Source: Flavobacteriales bacterium UBA2104 (GTDB taxonomy: Bacteria > Bacteroidota > Bacteroidia > Flavobacteriales_D > Crocinitomicaceae). From it: a DNA stretch of 64,000 bases. The position numbers and the translations under genes are program-made. Within the stretch, counting starts at the first letter, position 1. The number at the start of each line of letters is the position of its first letter. Shown piece by piece: positions 9,296-17,064 of the stretch. The DNA is taken from positions 87,914 to 151,913 of the forward strand of contig DCYS01000007.1 of assembly GCA_002331485.1 (NCBI GenBank), in the 5' to 3' direction. The notes under the pieces were generated by a model. It was not told the origin of the DNA, did not search any database, and worked only from the letters and a program-made list of their open reading frames with translations.

Positions 9296-9303
9296 CAAAG
9301 ATA
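9296..9303 (-). promoter_or_regulatory. -7 promoter element of the alpha-oxoamine synthase gene
   Basis: Read on the minus strand this is TATCTTTG, an exact match to the Bacteroidota consensus TAnnTTTG, about 48 bp upstream of the start codon. No clear -33 TTG was found at the expected distance. Confidence 0.55.
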
Positions 9304-9421
9304 GCCTATTTTTAGAGAATCGCCTAGGAAACCCTTTGAATTATTGAACCTAACGTTGTGTATAAGTTCGCTGGGAGACAATGAATTTGAGCTAACGGAA
9401 CTCTTTTCAACTGTTGATAAT

Positions 9422-10432
9422 TCAATCTATTATATTCACCTCGCGTTCTAAATTAATGCCAAACCTATTGCGGACATCGTCTAATATTCGTTGTGATAGA
9501 TCATAAATTTCCTGACCTTTTGCATCATCGTAATTGACGAGTACAAGTGCTTGATTGACATGTACCCCATAATCACCAAAGCGTTTACCTTTCCAGCCAG
9601 CTTTATCGATCAACCAACCTGCCGGAACTTTGACGTGGTCCTCATCAATAGGGTAGAAGGGAGCTTTCGGATATTCTTTCTGAATGATTTCCAGCACATT
9701 TTTCTTGACTACCGGGTTCTTAAAAAAGCTTCCAGCATTGCCTATTTCTTTCGGGTCAGGTAATTTGGATTGACGAATTGAAATAACAGCGTCACTGACA
9801 TCTTTAATAGTAGGCTGAGAGATGCTCTTTCTTTCCAATTCATCTTCGATCGCACCATAAGATGTATTCAGTTTGTGCTTTTTTGTCAAACGATAAGTCA
9901 CAGAAGTAATAACATATTGATCCTTCAGTGAACGTTTGAAAACGCTTTCACGATAACCAAACTGACATTCTTCATGGGAGAATTTTTGTTCTTTTAGCTC
10001 TTTTCTATGGAAAGCAGTCAAGCTATCAAAAACATCTTTGATCTCTACTCCATAAGCTCCAATATTTTGCATTGGACTTGCACCTACACTTCCTGGAATT
10101 AGAGAAAGATTTTCAATGCCACCCCAACCTTTCTCTATGGCATGTAGTACGAAATTATGCCAGTTTTCTCCTGCACCAACCTTAACATAAACATGATCAT
10201 CATCTTCATTAACGACTTCTATACCACTGATCTTATTCACTAAAATGAGTCCTTGAAAATCTTTAGTGAACAGAACATTACTTCCTCCCCCCAAGATCAT
10301 AAGCTCCTTTTCCTTGTTGTTTTGAATTAAAGATTTAAGCTCCTCCGTAGAAGAAAATATACTAAAGGATTTGGCTACTGCTTTTACCCCAAAAGTGGTG
10401 TAAGGAGCAATGTTTATATAGTGATTGATCAT
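9422..10432 (-). CDS. murB: UDP-N-acetylmuramate dehydrogenase (UDP-N-acetylenolpyruvoylglucosamine reductase)
   Basis: A 336-residue flavoenzyme that reduces UDP-GlcNAc-enolpyruvate to UDP-MurNAc with NADPH in peptidoglycan precursor synthesis. The FAD site is clear in NHYINIAPYTTFGVKA, ILGGGSNVLFT and IPGSVGASPMQNIGAYGVEIKD. The substrate/active-site motifs follow: CQFGYRESVFK with its Arg, the catalytic Ser in GNAGSFFKNPVV, and VPAGWLIDKAGWKG. The YRxS loop and length match the E. coli (type I) class. It is a stand-alone gene with its own promoter; mur/dcw genes are not adjacent. Confidence 0.95.
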   Translation of the reverse strand: MINHYINIAPYTTFGVKAVAKSFSIFSSTEELKSLIQNNKEKELMILGGGSNVLFTKDFQGLILVNKISGIEVVNEDDDHVYVKVGAGENWHNFVLHAIEKGWGGIENLSLIPGSVGASPMQNIGAYGVEIKDVFDSLTAFHRKELKEQKFSHEECQFGYRESVFKRSLKDQYVITSVTYRLTKKHKLNTSYGAIEDELERKSISQPTIKDVSDAVISIRQSKLPDPKEIGNAGSFFKNPVVKKNVLEIIQKEYPKAPFYPIDEDHVKVPAGWLIDKAGWKGKRFGDYGVHVNQALVLVNYDDAKGQEIYDLSQRILDDVRNRFGINLEREVNIID

Positions 10433-10450
10433 GTTCAGATATCTTTTTTA

Positions 10451-10478
10451 CAAAGTTAACGTTATCTCAGGCGCACAA
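10451..10478 (-). promoter_or_regulatory. murB promoter (-33 TTG, -7 TAACTTTG)
   Basis: On the minus strand a TTG (complement of 10476-10478) is followed after 17 bp by TAACTTTG (complement of 10451-10458), matching TAnnTTTG. The start codon is 19 nt further on. Confidence 0.6.
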
Positions 10479-10529
10479 TTCACAACGTTAAATGTTTTAT
10501 CCTTAATGGCTTTTTAATAACCCTATTTT

Positions 10530-10537
10530 TAACTTTG
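10530..10537 (+). promoter_or_regulatory. -7 element directly abutting the thioesterase start codon
   Basis: TAACTTTG matches TAnnTTTG exactly and ends only 4 nt before the ATG at 10542. Transcription would then begin at or within a base or two of the A of ATG, giving a leaderless message. No good -33 element is visible. Confidence 0.5.
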
Positions 10538-10541
10538 TAGT

Positions 10542-10958
10542 ATGTTAAAGAAAATAGATCTGGATACGATCAACTCCTTTAATAAAGGGACGTTGATGGA
10601 ACACCTTGGAATGGAGTGTGTTGAAGTTGGTGATGACTACGTTGTGGCAACAATGCCAGTGGATCATAGAACTCATCAACCAATGGGATTGTTACATGGT
10701 GGTGCTAGTGCTGCATTAATTGAAAGCATAGGTTCGATGGGCTCGACATTATTATTAGATGTTGAGAAAGAAGTTCCAGTTGGAATTGAGATCAACGCGA
10801 ATCACGTTGGAGGAATGACATCAGGTACTGCAAAAGCCATAGGTAAGATCGTGCATGCTGGAAAAAGAACACACGTCTGGCAAGTTGATATCTCTGATGA
10901 AGAAGGAAATCTAGTTTGTACCGGTCGATTAACAGTAATGGTTGTTCCCAGAAAGTAG
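10542..10958 (+). CDS. Hotdog-fold thioesterase (PaaI/MenI type, probable DHNA-CoA thioesterase)
   Basis: A 138-residue acyl-CoA thioesterase of the hotdog superfamily. The conserved stretch THQPMGLLHGGASAALIESIGSMG carries the HGG motif and the glutamate that acts as catalytic base in the 4-hydroxybenzoyl-CoA/MenI class. ATMPVDHRTHQP and GKRTHVWQVDI are likewise typical. The gene ends 4 nt before the isochorismate synthase gene, so both are probably cotranscribed. That points to hydrolysis of 1,4-dihydroxy-2-naphthoyl-CoA in menaquinone synthesis; the assignment rests on context as much as on sequence. Confidence 0.88.
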   Translation: MLKKIDLDTINSFNKGTLMEHLGMECVEVGDDYVVATMPVDHRTHQPMGLLHGGASAALIESIGSMGSTLLLDVEKEVPVGIEINANHVGGMTSGTAKAIGKIVHAGKRTHVWQVDISDEEGNLVCTGRLTVMVVPRK

Positions 10959-10962
10959 TGTG

Positions 10963-11943
10963 ATGAGTGGATTTTTAGCATACAAGTTTCCCGGTTCTGA
11001 AAAAGTAGTTAAAAGTGGTAAATGGGAAAAAACCTCAATGCAAGAACTTCCCGAAGATCATTTTTTCCTCACTGATTTTTCAAAAAGGAACTGCTATTCT
11101 TTCTTTCCTTCAAATGCATCCACAGATATGGATAAGCAGACCTTGTTCTACAACACGATGAATGATGTTTTCGTAGCGAACAGGAATGCTTATTTGAATG
11201 GTTTAGATGTATTCATTCATGAATTTGAACCTAGGGGAATTGAAAAAGCCGTTTTTTCCAGAATAAATGCTGTGAACAGGAATGGTAATGATGATCCTTA
11301 CGAATTGTTCGAAAATTTCGCTGAAAAATATGGAGATGAAGCACTCGTCTATCTTGCGAGTGATTCGAAGTTTGGGACATGGATGGGAGCAACTCCTGAA
11401 ACTTTACTTCATGGAGGGAAACTTGGTATTCGATCTATGGCATTAGCCGGAACCAAAGAAGATGAAGAGACTCCCTGGACGGATAAAGAATATCATGAAC
11501 AAAAGTTAGTTGCAGATTACGTTGAGGAGATCATTGGTTCTCAGTCTCCAGATAAATTTGAAAAATCAGAAGTTGAAACGGTCAAGAATGGATCAGTTTA
11601 TCATTTGCGAACGAATTATTCTTTCGAAATGCCACCTTACAAATGGAACGGGTTGATCGATGCTTTGCATCCGACACCAGCTGTTTGTGGAACTCCGAGG
11701 GAGCTAGCTTATGAACTTATCCAAACATTTGAGCCTCACGATCGAAACTTTTATACTGGTCTGGTTGGAATCAAAGGTTTGACAAATCTCGAGGTATTTG
11801 TCAACTTAAGATGCATGCAAGTTTTGGATGATCATTACGCTCTTTATGTAGGAGGGGGAATTACTAAAGACTCCGATCTTGCATCAGAATGGCACGAAAC
11901 GGAAATCAAAAGTCAGACCTTACTAAGCGTTATTGAGGGTTAA
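10963..11943 (+). CDS. menF: Isochorismate synthase / chorismate-binding enzyme
   Basis: A 326-residue chorismate-utilising enzyme converting chorismate to isochorismate for menaquinone. The start is the ATG at 10963, 4 nt after the thioesterase stop; an in-frame TTG further upstream lies inside that gene and is unlikely. The fold is recognised from FSRINAVNRN, SKFGTWMGATPETLLHGG, RSMALAGTK, the metal/substrate segment DKEYHEQKLVADYVEE, YHLRTNYSFEM, LHPTPAVCGTPRELAYELI and FYTGLVGIKG. It is shorter than E. coli MenF (about 430), with a reduced N-terminal part, as is usual in Flavobacteriales. Its stop overlaps the convergent lysozyme stop by 4 bp. Confidence 0.9.
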   Translation: MSGFLAYKFPGSEKVVKSGKWEKTSMQELPEDHFFLTDFSKRNCYSFFPSNASTDMDKQTLFYNTMNDVFVANRNAYLNGLDVFIHEFEPRGIEKAVFSRINAVNRNGNDDPYELFENFAEKYGDEALVYLASDSKFGTWMGATPETLLHGGKLGIRSMALAGTKEDEETPWTDKEYHEQKLVADYVEEIIGSQSPDKFEKSEVETVKNGSVYHLRTNYSFEMPPYKWNGLIDALHPTPAVCGTPRELAYELIQTFEPHDRNFYTGLVGIKGLTNLEVFVNLRCMQVLDDHYALYVGGGITKDSDLASEWHETEIKSQTLLSVIEG

Positions 11944-12641
11944 TTGAACTTGATACTGCTCACATTTACATCAACCTTAGAATTGTGGAAAGGAAGCTGC
12001 GCTTTTTCAGAGAATTGCCAGTAAATGATCTTCTTATCGCGCTCAAAATCAATTGAGCTTGAATATCGAGCGATCCAGAATTTGTAATCACTGTGATCTG
12101 AGAAGTAGTTCTTGTAAAAGCTCCATGAACAATAGATTATAGGACGTCGACCAGTTTTGGTTTCAACATGATTTAGCCAAACATCTACACTGTCCAGGAG
12201 TTGATCTTTTGAGTTCCCTTCAACTTCTACATCTAACACTGGAGGTAATGTCAATTTGTGTTTATTTAATGTGTTTATGAAGTGAACGGCTTGTTTGACA
12301 CTTGCTTTTTTTGGTTGAAAGAAATGATAGGCTCCAGTTGGGACGTTATTTTCAATTAGTCTACTGGCATTAAGTTCGAATTGAGGATCGATGTAATTCA
12401 ATCCTTCCGATGCTTTGATAAAAACGAAATCGATGTTGGGTTTGATATTGTTGTTATGCAAGATCGTGTCCCAATTTATCTCTCCCTGATGATGCGAAAC
12501 ATCGATACCGAATCCATTTCGTTTTAGAGGAATGGAGATGTCAAACGCTTCACTGACATTGAATACAAAAGGTTTCCAGTAAAGAAGCGCAAATATAGCG
12601 ACCAGGACAAGGTCAATAATGGATCTTTTACGCTTTATCAT
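11940..12641 (-). CDS. Glycoside hydrolase family 25 lysozyme-like protein
   Basis: A 233-residue protein with one N-terminal transmembrane segment (IIDLVLVAIFALLYW) and a GH25 domain facing the periplasm. GH25 enzymes cleave the MurNAc-GlcNAc bond of peptidoglycan. Motifs: FGIDVSHHQGEINWD with the first active-site aspartate, FVFIKASEGLNYIDPQF, GAYHFFQP, LPPVLDVEVEG with the catalytic Asp-x-Glu pair, PIIYCSWSFYKNYF and FWIARYS. It lies downstream of nothing on its strand, so is probably monocistronic, and converges on menF with a 4-bp overlap. Confidence 0.9.
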   Translation of the reverse strand: MIKRKRSIIDLVLVAIFALLYWKPFVFNVSEAFDISIPLKRNGFGIDVSHHQGEINWDTILHNNNIKPNIDFVFIKASEGLNYIDPQFELNASRLIENNVPTGAYHFFQPKKASVKQAVHFINTLNKHKLTLPPVLDVEVEGNSKDQLLDSVDVWLNHVETKTGRRPIIYCSWSFYKNYFSDHSDYKFWIARYSSSIDFERDKKIIYWQFSEKAQLPFHNSKVDVNVSSIKFN

Positions 12642-12655
12642 GCACTAAAAATAAA

Positions 12656-12683
12656 AAAGGGTCTTCAAAATAGAAGACCCTTT
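12656..12683 (-). terminator. Rho-independent terminator of rplS
   Basis: An 11-bp perfect stem (AAAGGGTCTTC with GAAGACCCTTT) with a 6-nt loop. The A run on its left gives the U tract on the minus strand. Confidence 0.85.
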
Positions 12684-12705
12684 CATGTAATAATATGATG
12701 GTTTA

Positions 12706-13056
12706 TTAAAACTCTCTTCTCTCTTTAATACGTGCTGATTTACCAGTACGCTCACGGAAGTAGAATATACGAGATCTACGTACCGCACCTTTCTTCATAA
12801 CTTTGATGCTATCAATGAATGGAGATTCGATTGGGAAGATTCTTTCAACACCAATGTTACCAGACATTTTACGGATAGTGAATGTTTCAGTTGAACCTGA
12901 TCCACGACGCTGAAGAACAACACCAGTAAACTGCTGAATACGTTCTTTATCACCTTCCTTAATTTTATATGAAACAGCGATTGTATCACCAGCTCCGAAT
13001 GCAGGAACTTCACTTGCTGTTGAAAATTCGTTTTGAACTTCTTTAATTAAATCCAT
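12706..13056 (-). CDS. rplS: 50S ribosomal protein L19
   Basis: A 116-residue L19 that sits at the 30S-50S interface of the ribosome. I start it at the ATG complementary to 13054-13056 (MDLIKEVQNEF), which gives the normal length; a TTG eight codons upstream is in frame but would be atypical. Conserved L19 segments are present: FGAGDTIAVSYKIKEGDKERIQQFTGVVLQRRG, ETFTIRKMSGNIGVERIFPIESPFI, and the basic C-terminus RRSRIFYFRERTGKSARIKE. Monocistronic here, unlike the rpsP-rimM-trmD-rplS order of many bacteria. Confidence 0.97.
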   Translation of the reverse strand: MDLIKEVQNEFSTASEVPAFGAGDTIAVSYKIKEGDKERIQQFTGVVLQRRGSGSTETFTIRKMSGNIGVERIFPIESPFIDSIKVMKKGAVRRSRIFYFRERTGKSARIKERREF

Positions 13057-13175
13057 GACTTCTTCTTTTATCTTCTCCAAAATTGGGGTGCAATATTACG
13101 TAAAAAAGATGAAACAATGATGATGATTTAGAATAAATTTCAAAAAAAATATTCCAAGAATAAAGAATGACTGAT

Positions 13176-13829
13176 TTAGAAATCAATATCCAACTTAAAT
13201 TTCTGTCTCAATGTTTTTAAATGAGGGTTTCTTTCTGCCATATCTTCAAACTTTTCCTTTCCGGAATAGAGCTTTTTCTCTCCATTTTCTGCTGATCCTT
13301 CTTCTATTGAAATAGTGATCGACCAATTCTTTAACTCTTTTCGAAGAAAGCCCAGTAACTTGGTTTCATTCGTTTTTAGAAATCTTAATTGTACATCATT
13401 ATCAACAAAATGAACAACAACATTGTCTTCTTTCAAAATAGGATCACGACCAGTCAAGGCAGTAAATAAAGTGTCCTGTCCTTCATCACGCATTTGAAAT
13501 GCAAATTTTCTCCAGGACATTCTCAGTTGATCCAACGAAAATTTCTCTTGAGGTTTATTCGTATTTATTTCCTCTTTCGGTTGAGTACCTTTTTTCTCGG
13601 CTTGTTCATAAAGCTCCTTGATACCTAAGAAGCTATTATTTAGTTTACCTGTTGGATTGGATAATTTACGCGCCTCTTTCTGTGTTGGAATAGTTGGTGG
13701 AGGAGCATCCTGTTTGTTTTGCTTTACCTTAGGCTGTTTTGTTGGTTTTTCAGATTGACCAGGAAAACCAATTATCTGAACAGGATCAGTTAAGGCTTTT
13801 TTTTTTCGAGCTCGTTTTTGATCGAACAC
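13176..13829 (-). CDS. dnaX: DnaX tau-specific C-terminal region (in -1 frame, joined to the upstream frame by slippage)
   Basis: This frame continues the DnaX protein after the ten-A run at 13797-13806. From there it reads KKALTDPVQIIGFPGQ, then a Pro/Lys/Gln-rich linker (residues about 375-450 of the fused protein), then a folded C-terminal domain (QLRMSWRKFAFQMRDEGQDTLFTAL, VVHFVDNDVQLRFLK, LRKELKNW). In other bacteria this part of tau binds the polymerase alpha subunit and helicase. The only in-frame start candidate is a GTG upstream of the A run, with no promoter, so independent translation is unlikely. With a -1 shift the fused tau would be about 576 residues, a normal DnaX length for Bacteroidota. 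Confidence 0.8.
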   Translation of the reverse strand: MFDQKRARKKKALTDPVQIIGFPGQSEKPTKQPKVKQNKQDAPPPTIPTQKEARKLSNPTGKLNNSFLGIKELYEQAEKKGTQPKEEINTNKPQEKFSLDQLRMSWRKFAFQMRDEGQDTLFTALTGRDPILKEDNVVVHFVDNDVQLRFLKTNETKLLGFLRKELKNWSITISIEEGSAENGEKKLYSGKEKFEDMAERNPHLKTLRQKFKLDIDF

Positions 13830-14905
13830 AGTTGCATAAGCGTTAACTCCACTAGTAATCGCTGGTTTTTGGCTGACTTATAGGTACTGTCTGCACTGCT
13901 GAGCACGCCTAAAGCACGCATGATGTGTTTGGCATCTAATTGACCAGCTTGCTCTTTATAACGCGTTTTGATCGAATCAGCCACTTCCAGCAATTCAACT
14001 GTTTTTAGATCTTTACAGATCAATAGATTTCTGTAATGTTCCGAAAGTCCAACTATAAATTGATGGCCATCAAACCCATGATCAACGATCTCGTGATAAA
14101 GCAATAGGCTCGACGAAACATCTTCTTCTAAAGCGTACTCAACTAGTCTGAAATAATAGTCGTAATCGAGGACGTTAAGATTGTCAATGACTGCTTTATA
14201 TGTAAGTGTCTTACCCGCGAAACTTACGATCTGATCAAATATTGATAATGCGTCACGTAAAGCACCGTCGGCTTTTTGAGCTATAAGATGTAGCCCTTCG
14301 TTTTCAGCATCAATGCCCTCCTTAACTGCGATCTGACTCAAATGATCAGCGATGTCACTTACTTTTATGCGGTTAAAGTCAAAGATCTGACAACGTGATA
14401 AAATCGTTGGAATGATCTTATGCTTTTCAGTCGTTGCCAGAATAAAGATGGCGTGTTTCGGTGGCTCCTCTAAAGTTTTTAGGAATGCATTAAATGCCGC
14501 GGTTGACAACATGTGAACCTCATCAATGATATAAACTTTATGTGAACCAAGTTGAGGAGCGATTCGAACCTGATCAATAAGGTTACGGATGTCTTCAACA
14601 CTGTTGTTAGATGCTGCATCAAGCTCATAAACGTTTAGAGAATGTCCCTCATCGAATGACTTACAAGATTCACACTCACCACAAGCTTCTATATTTTCGC
14701 TTCTATTTTCGCAATTTATTGTTTTTGCCAAAATACGAGCAGTAGATGTCTTTCCAACACCACGTGATCCACAAAACAAAAATGCTTGGGCTAATTGATC
14801 GTTCTTGATCGCGTTTTTCAACGTTGTTGAAATCGATTTCTGACCAACAAGCGTATCAAACGTTTGTGGACGATATTTTCTTGCCGAAACAATATAATCG
14901 CTCAT
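13790..14905 (-). CDS. dnaX: DNA polymerase III gamma subunit / N-terminal part of tau
   Basis: A 371-residue clamp-loader ATPase. It holds the P-loop GSRGVGKTS (residues 46-54), the zinc-binding cysteines 65, 75, 78 and 81, IIDEVHMLS (Walker B), LATTEKHKIIPTILSRCQIFDF (sensor 1 and arginine finger SRC), and the domain III collar helices ending QRLLVELTLMQLCSIKNEL. In the zero frame it stops soon after with EKKKP. This is where gamma ends relative to tau in organisms that make both forms. The full coding unit therefore spans 13176-14905. The alternative is that one base is miscounted in the homopolymer and the gene is really continuous. Confidence 0.93.
   Translation of the reverse strand: MSDYIVSARKYRPQTFDTLVGQKSISTTLKNAIKNDQLAQAFLFCGSRGVGKTSTARILAKTINCENRSENIEACGECESCKSFDEGHSLNVYELDAASNNSVEDIRNLIDQVRIAPQLGSHKVYIIDEVHMLSTAAFNAFLKTLEEPPKHAIFILATTEKHKIIPTILSRCQIFDFNRIKVSDIADHLSQIAVKEGIDAENEGLHLIAQKADGALRDALSIFDQIVSFAGKTLTYKAVIDNLNVLDYDYYFRLVEYALEEDVSSSLLLYHEIVDHGFDGHQFIVGLSEHYRNLLICKDLKTVELLEVADSIKTRYKEQAGQLDAKHIMRALGVLSSADSTYKSAKNQRLLVELTLMQLCSIKNELEKKKP
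13797..13806 (-). promoter_or_regulatory. dnaX slippery run (A10, contains A AAA AAG)
   Basis: On the coding strand the sequence is CGAGCTCG, ten A, then GCC. Zero-frame codons are GAA AAA AAA AAG CCT TAA, so the E. coli-type heptamer A AAA AAG stands in the proper phase, and a -1 slip enters the downstream frame exactly. No strong downstream hairpin was seen, only a 4-bp CTGA/TCAG stem. A run this long could also act by transcriptional slippage, as known for Thermus dnaX. Confidence 0.65.
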
Positions 14906-14979
14906 ACAGCAAATTTAATAAGAAAAACGCTTATAAATAGTCGGATTTGATAAAGTTTTGAACAAGTTTGATCCTTGTT

Positions 14980-15882
14980 TTAAATTGAATTTGTGGTGTT
15001 ATGAATTGATTCAACTGCGCGATTCCACGCTTCTTTTTCTTGAGCAGATAATTTCAAGTTTGTTGGCACTAAATGTTGTTTTCCTATAAAAACAGGCCAG
15101 CTTATAAAGATGTCATCCTTCGTTAGTTCAGGATCAAAGTAAGTGATTGGCATAAGTACAGATTGACTGGAGAAAAACTGATTGGCAACCACCAAAGCAG
15201 TTTCTGCTACTCCATACTTTGTAGCATCCTGCGTTTGTCTAATTTTTGTGGCGGTATTTTTAAGCTCACGCTCGATAATTTGTAGTTCGTCTTTATCAAT
15301 AAGTTTTGAAATATTCTCGTTTTTGATCGTCGTTTGTGACCAAAGTGGAATCATTTCTGAGCCATGTTCACCAATGACAAGTGTGTCGATAAATGATTGA
15401 GACATTTTGAAGCGTTCACTCAAGATCGTTTTCAAACGGTAAGTGTCGAGAAGTGTTCCCGTACTTAAAATAGTGCAACCACCATTAATTTCTTTATGGA
15501 TCCACATTGCTATGGATTCTACAGGATTCGAAATAGTCACGATTAGAGCAGACTTTTTTATTTTTTGACCCTTAAAAACTTGACGAATGATCGCTTTATT
15601 TTCTGCTGCATTTTGATTTCTCGATGAACCTGCCTTACCTCTAACTCCTGCAGTGTAAAAAATAAGTTGACTCTTTGAAAATAGATTCCGGTCGTTTAAA
15701 CTTATCTCATTATTCTTAGGAATAGCAGCATGTTTTAAGTCAAGTATTTTACCTTCAACATCTGGATCAGGGTCAAGAATATTGATCTTTATGTTTTGCT
15801 TACCATGATTTACAAGGCTTCCTATGAGTGACCCTGTTTCGCCAAAACCAATAATTGTAATTGTTGGAATAAAAAAATCCAT
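14980..15882 (-). CDS. Lactate/malate dehydrogenase family protein, divergent
   Basis: A 300-residue NAD-dependent 2-hydroxyacid dehydrogenase of the L-LDH/MDH fold. It has the nucleotide-binding N-terminus TITIIGFGETGSLIGSL (GxGxxG), TISNPVESIAMW, the substrate-carboxylate Arg in LLDTYRLKTIL, and the catalytic His in GEHGSEMIPLWSQ. The specificity loop reads AGVRGKAGSSR. At the position where malate enzymes carry Arg and lactate enzymes Gln, there is Gly, with Arg one place earlier. The canonical flavobacterial malate dehydrogenase is usually better conserved, so this looks like a paralogue with an unknown substrate. Transcribed as a single gene between dnaX and rpoD. Confidence 0.85.
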   Translation of the reverse strand: MDFFIPTITIIGFGETGSLIGSLVNHGKQNIKINILDPDPDVEGKILDLKHAAIPKNNEISLNDRNLFSKSQLIFYTAGVRGKAGSSRNQNAAENKAIIRQVFKGQKIKKSALIVTISNPVESIAMWIHKEINGGCTILSTGTLLDTYRLKTILSERFKMSQSFIDTLVIGEHGSEMIPLWSQTTIKNENISKLIDKDELQIIERELKNTATKIRQTQDATKYGVAETALVVANQFFSSQSVLMPITYFDPELTKDDIFISWPVFIGKQHLVPTNLKLSAQEKEAWNRAVESIHNTTNSI

Positions 15883-15959
15883 GCTACCAAATTAATAATC
15901 ATTTGATTAGCATGGATAGACTTAATGTCATTATGTTGTTAATGCTGATAAATGTCAGC

Positions 15960-16829
15960 TTAACCTAAATATGCTTTTAGCATTTTGCTTCTCGACGTAT
16001 GTTTCAATCTTCTGATCGCTTTCTCTTTGATCTGTCTAACACGTTCTCGAGTTAGGTCAAATCTCATTCCTATCTCATCTAAACTCATTTGACGTTGACC
16101 ATCCAAACCAAAATACAATTTAAGAACGTCAGCTTCTCTTTGAGTTAATGTCTTTAAAGAACGATTTATCTCCTTTTGAAGAGACTCGTGAATCAAATCT
16201 TTTTCAGGAGAAGGTAAGCTATCATTTTCGAGTACGTCATACATGCTTGAACTGGATTCATCACTTTCCTTTAAGGGTGCATCCATCGACATGTGGCGAC
16301 CACTAGAGGCTAACGCTTGTTTAACATCTGCAACAGAAACTTCTAAATGATGTGCCAGCTCGTCTGCTGATGGAGGACGCTCCAATTTTTGTTCTAATTC
16401 TGAAAAAGCACGATTAATTTTACCGATCGATCCAATTTTGTTTAAAGGTAACCTGACAATTCTTGCTTGTTCAGCAAGGGCTTGTAAAATTGATTGTCTG
16501 ATCCACCAAACCGCGTAAGAAATGAATTTGAAACCTCGTGTTTCGTCAAATCGCTGAGCAGCTTTGATCAACCCCAAATTTCCTTCATTAATAAGGTCTG
16601 GAAGAGTAAGACCTTGATTTTGGTATTGTTTAGCCACAGAAACAACGAAACGAAGGTTTGCTCTGGTTAATCTATCCAGAGCCTTTTGGTCTCCCATTTT
16701 AATTCTTTTAGCTAACTCAACTTCTTCTTGAGCAGAAATTAAGTCAACACGACCAATCTCCACTAGATACTTATCTAATGAAGCTGTTTCTCTGTTGGTG
16801 ACTTGTTTACTTATCTTTAATTGTCTCAT
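15960..16829 (-). CDS. rpoD: RNA polymerase primary sigma factor (RpoD/SigA)
   Basis: A 289-residue primary sigma factor of the short Bacteroidota type lacking region 1.1. Region 1.2 is at 16-50 (SLDKYLVEIGRVDLISAQEEVELAKRI). Region 2 follows at about 55-125 (RANLRFVVSVAKQYQNQGLTLPDLINEGNLGLIKAAQRFDETRGFKFISYAVWWIRQSI), then region 3 (LPLNKIGSIGKINRAF). Region 4 holds the helix-turn-helix SLDEIGMRFDLTRERVRQIKEKAIRRLK near the C-terminus. In this phylum the protein recognises -33 TTTG and -7 TAnnTTTG, which fits the promoter elements seen through this window. A 235-bp upstream region precedes it, shared with divergent dapD. Confidence 0.97.
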   Translation of the reverse strand: MRQLKISKQVTNRETASLDKYLVEIGRVDLISAQEEVELAKRIKMGDQKALDRLTRANLRFVVSVAKQYQNQGLTLPDLINEGNLGLIKAAQRFDETRGFKFISYAVWWIRQSILQALAEQARIVRLPLNKIGSIGKINRAFSELEQKLERPPSADELAHHLEVSVADVKQALASSGRHMSMDAPLKESDESSSSMYDVLENDSLPSPEKDLIHESLQKEINRSLKTLTQREADVLKLYFGLDGQRQMSLDEIGMRFDLTRERVRQIKEKAIRRLKHTSRSKMLKAYLG

Positions 16830-17034
16830 ATGCTACACTACTTTTTTAGGTGGTTAAATACTTTATTATTCCTAAGTTTTGCCCGTTTTCTATTTATATA
16901 ACGTAATAAGTCATTAAAAAGTTGGCAGTTTTTATTTTTTTTTGTAAAGAATTCACAAAATAACAGCGAAAAGACGATTTGTGAAATTGAGTATGGAGTG
17001 ATTCAGTTCAATATACATGGCATAAAAAGACTAT

Positions 17035-17042
17035 TATCTTTG
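17035..17042 (+). promoter_or_regulatory. -7 promoter element of dapD
   Basis: TATCTTTG matches TAnnTTTG and ends 22 nt before the dapD ATG, giving a leader of about 16-18 nt. The -33 element is not clear. Confidence 0.6.
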
Positions 17043-17064
17043 TGTCCAAATAGAAATAACAGTC

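Noticed and set aside
12795..13013. Alternative minus-strand frame inside rplS
   Set aside because: It is out of frame with the conserved L19 sequence.
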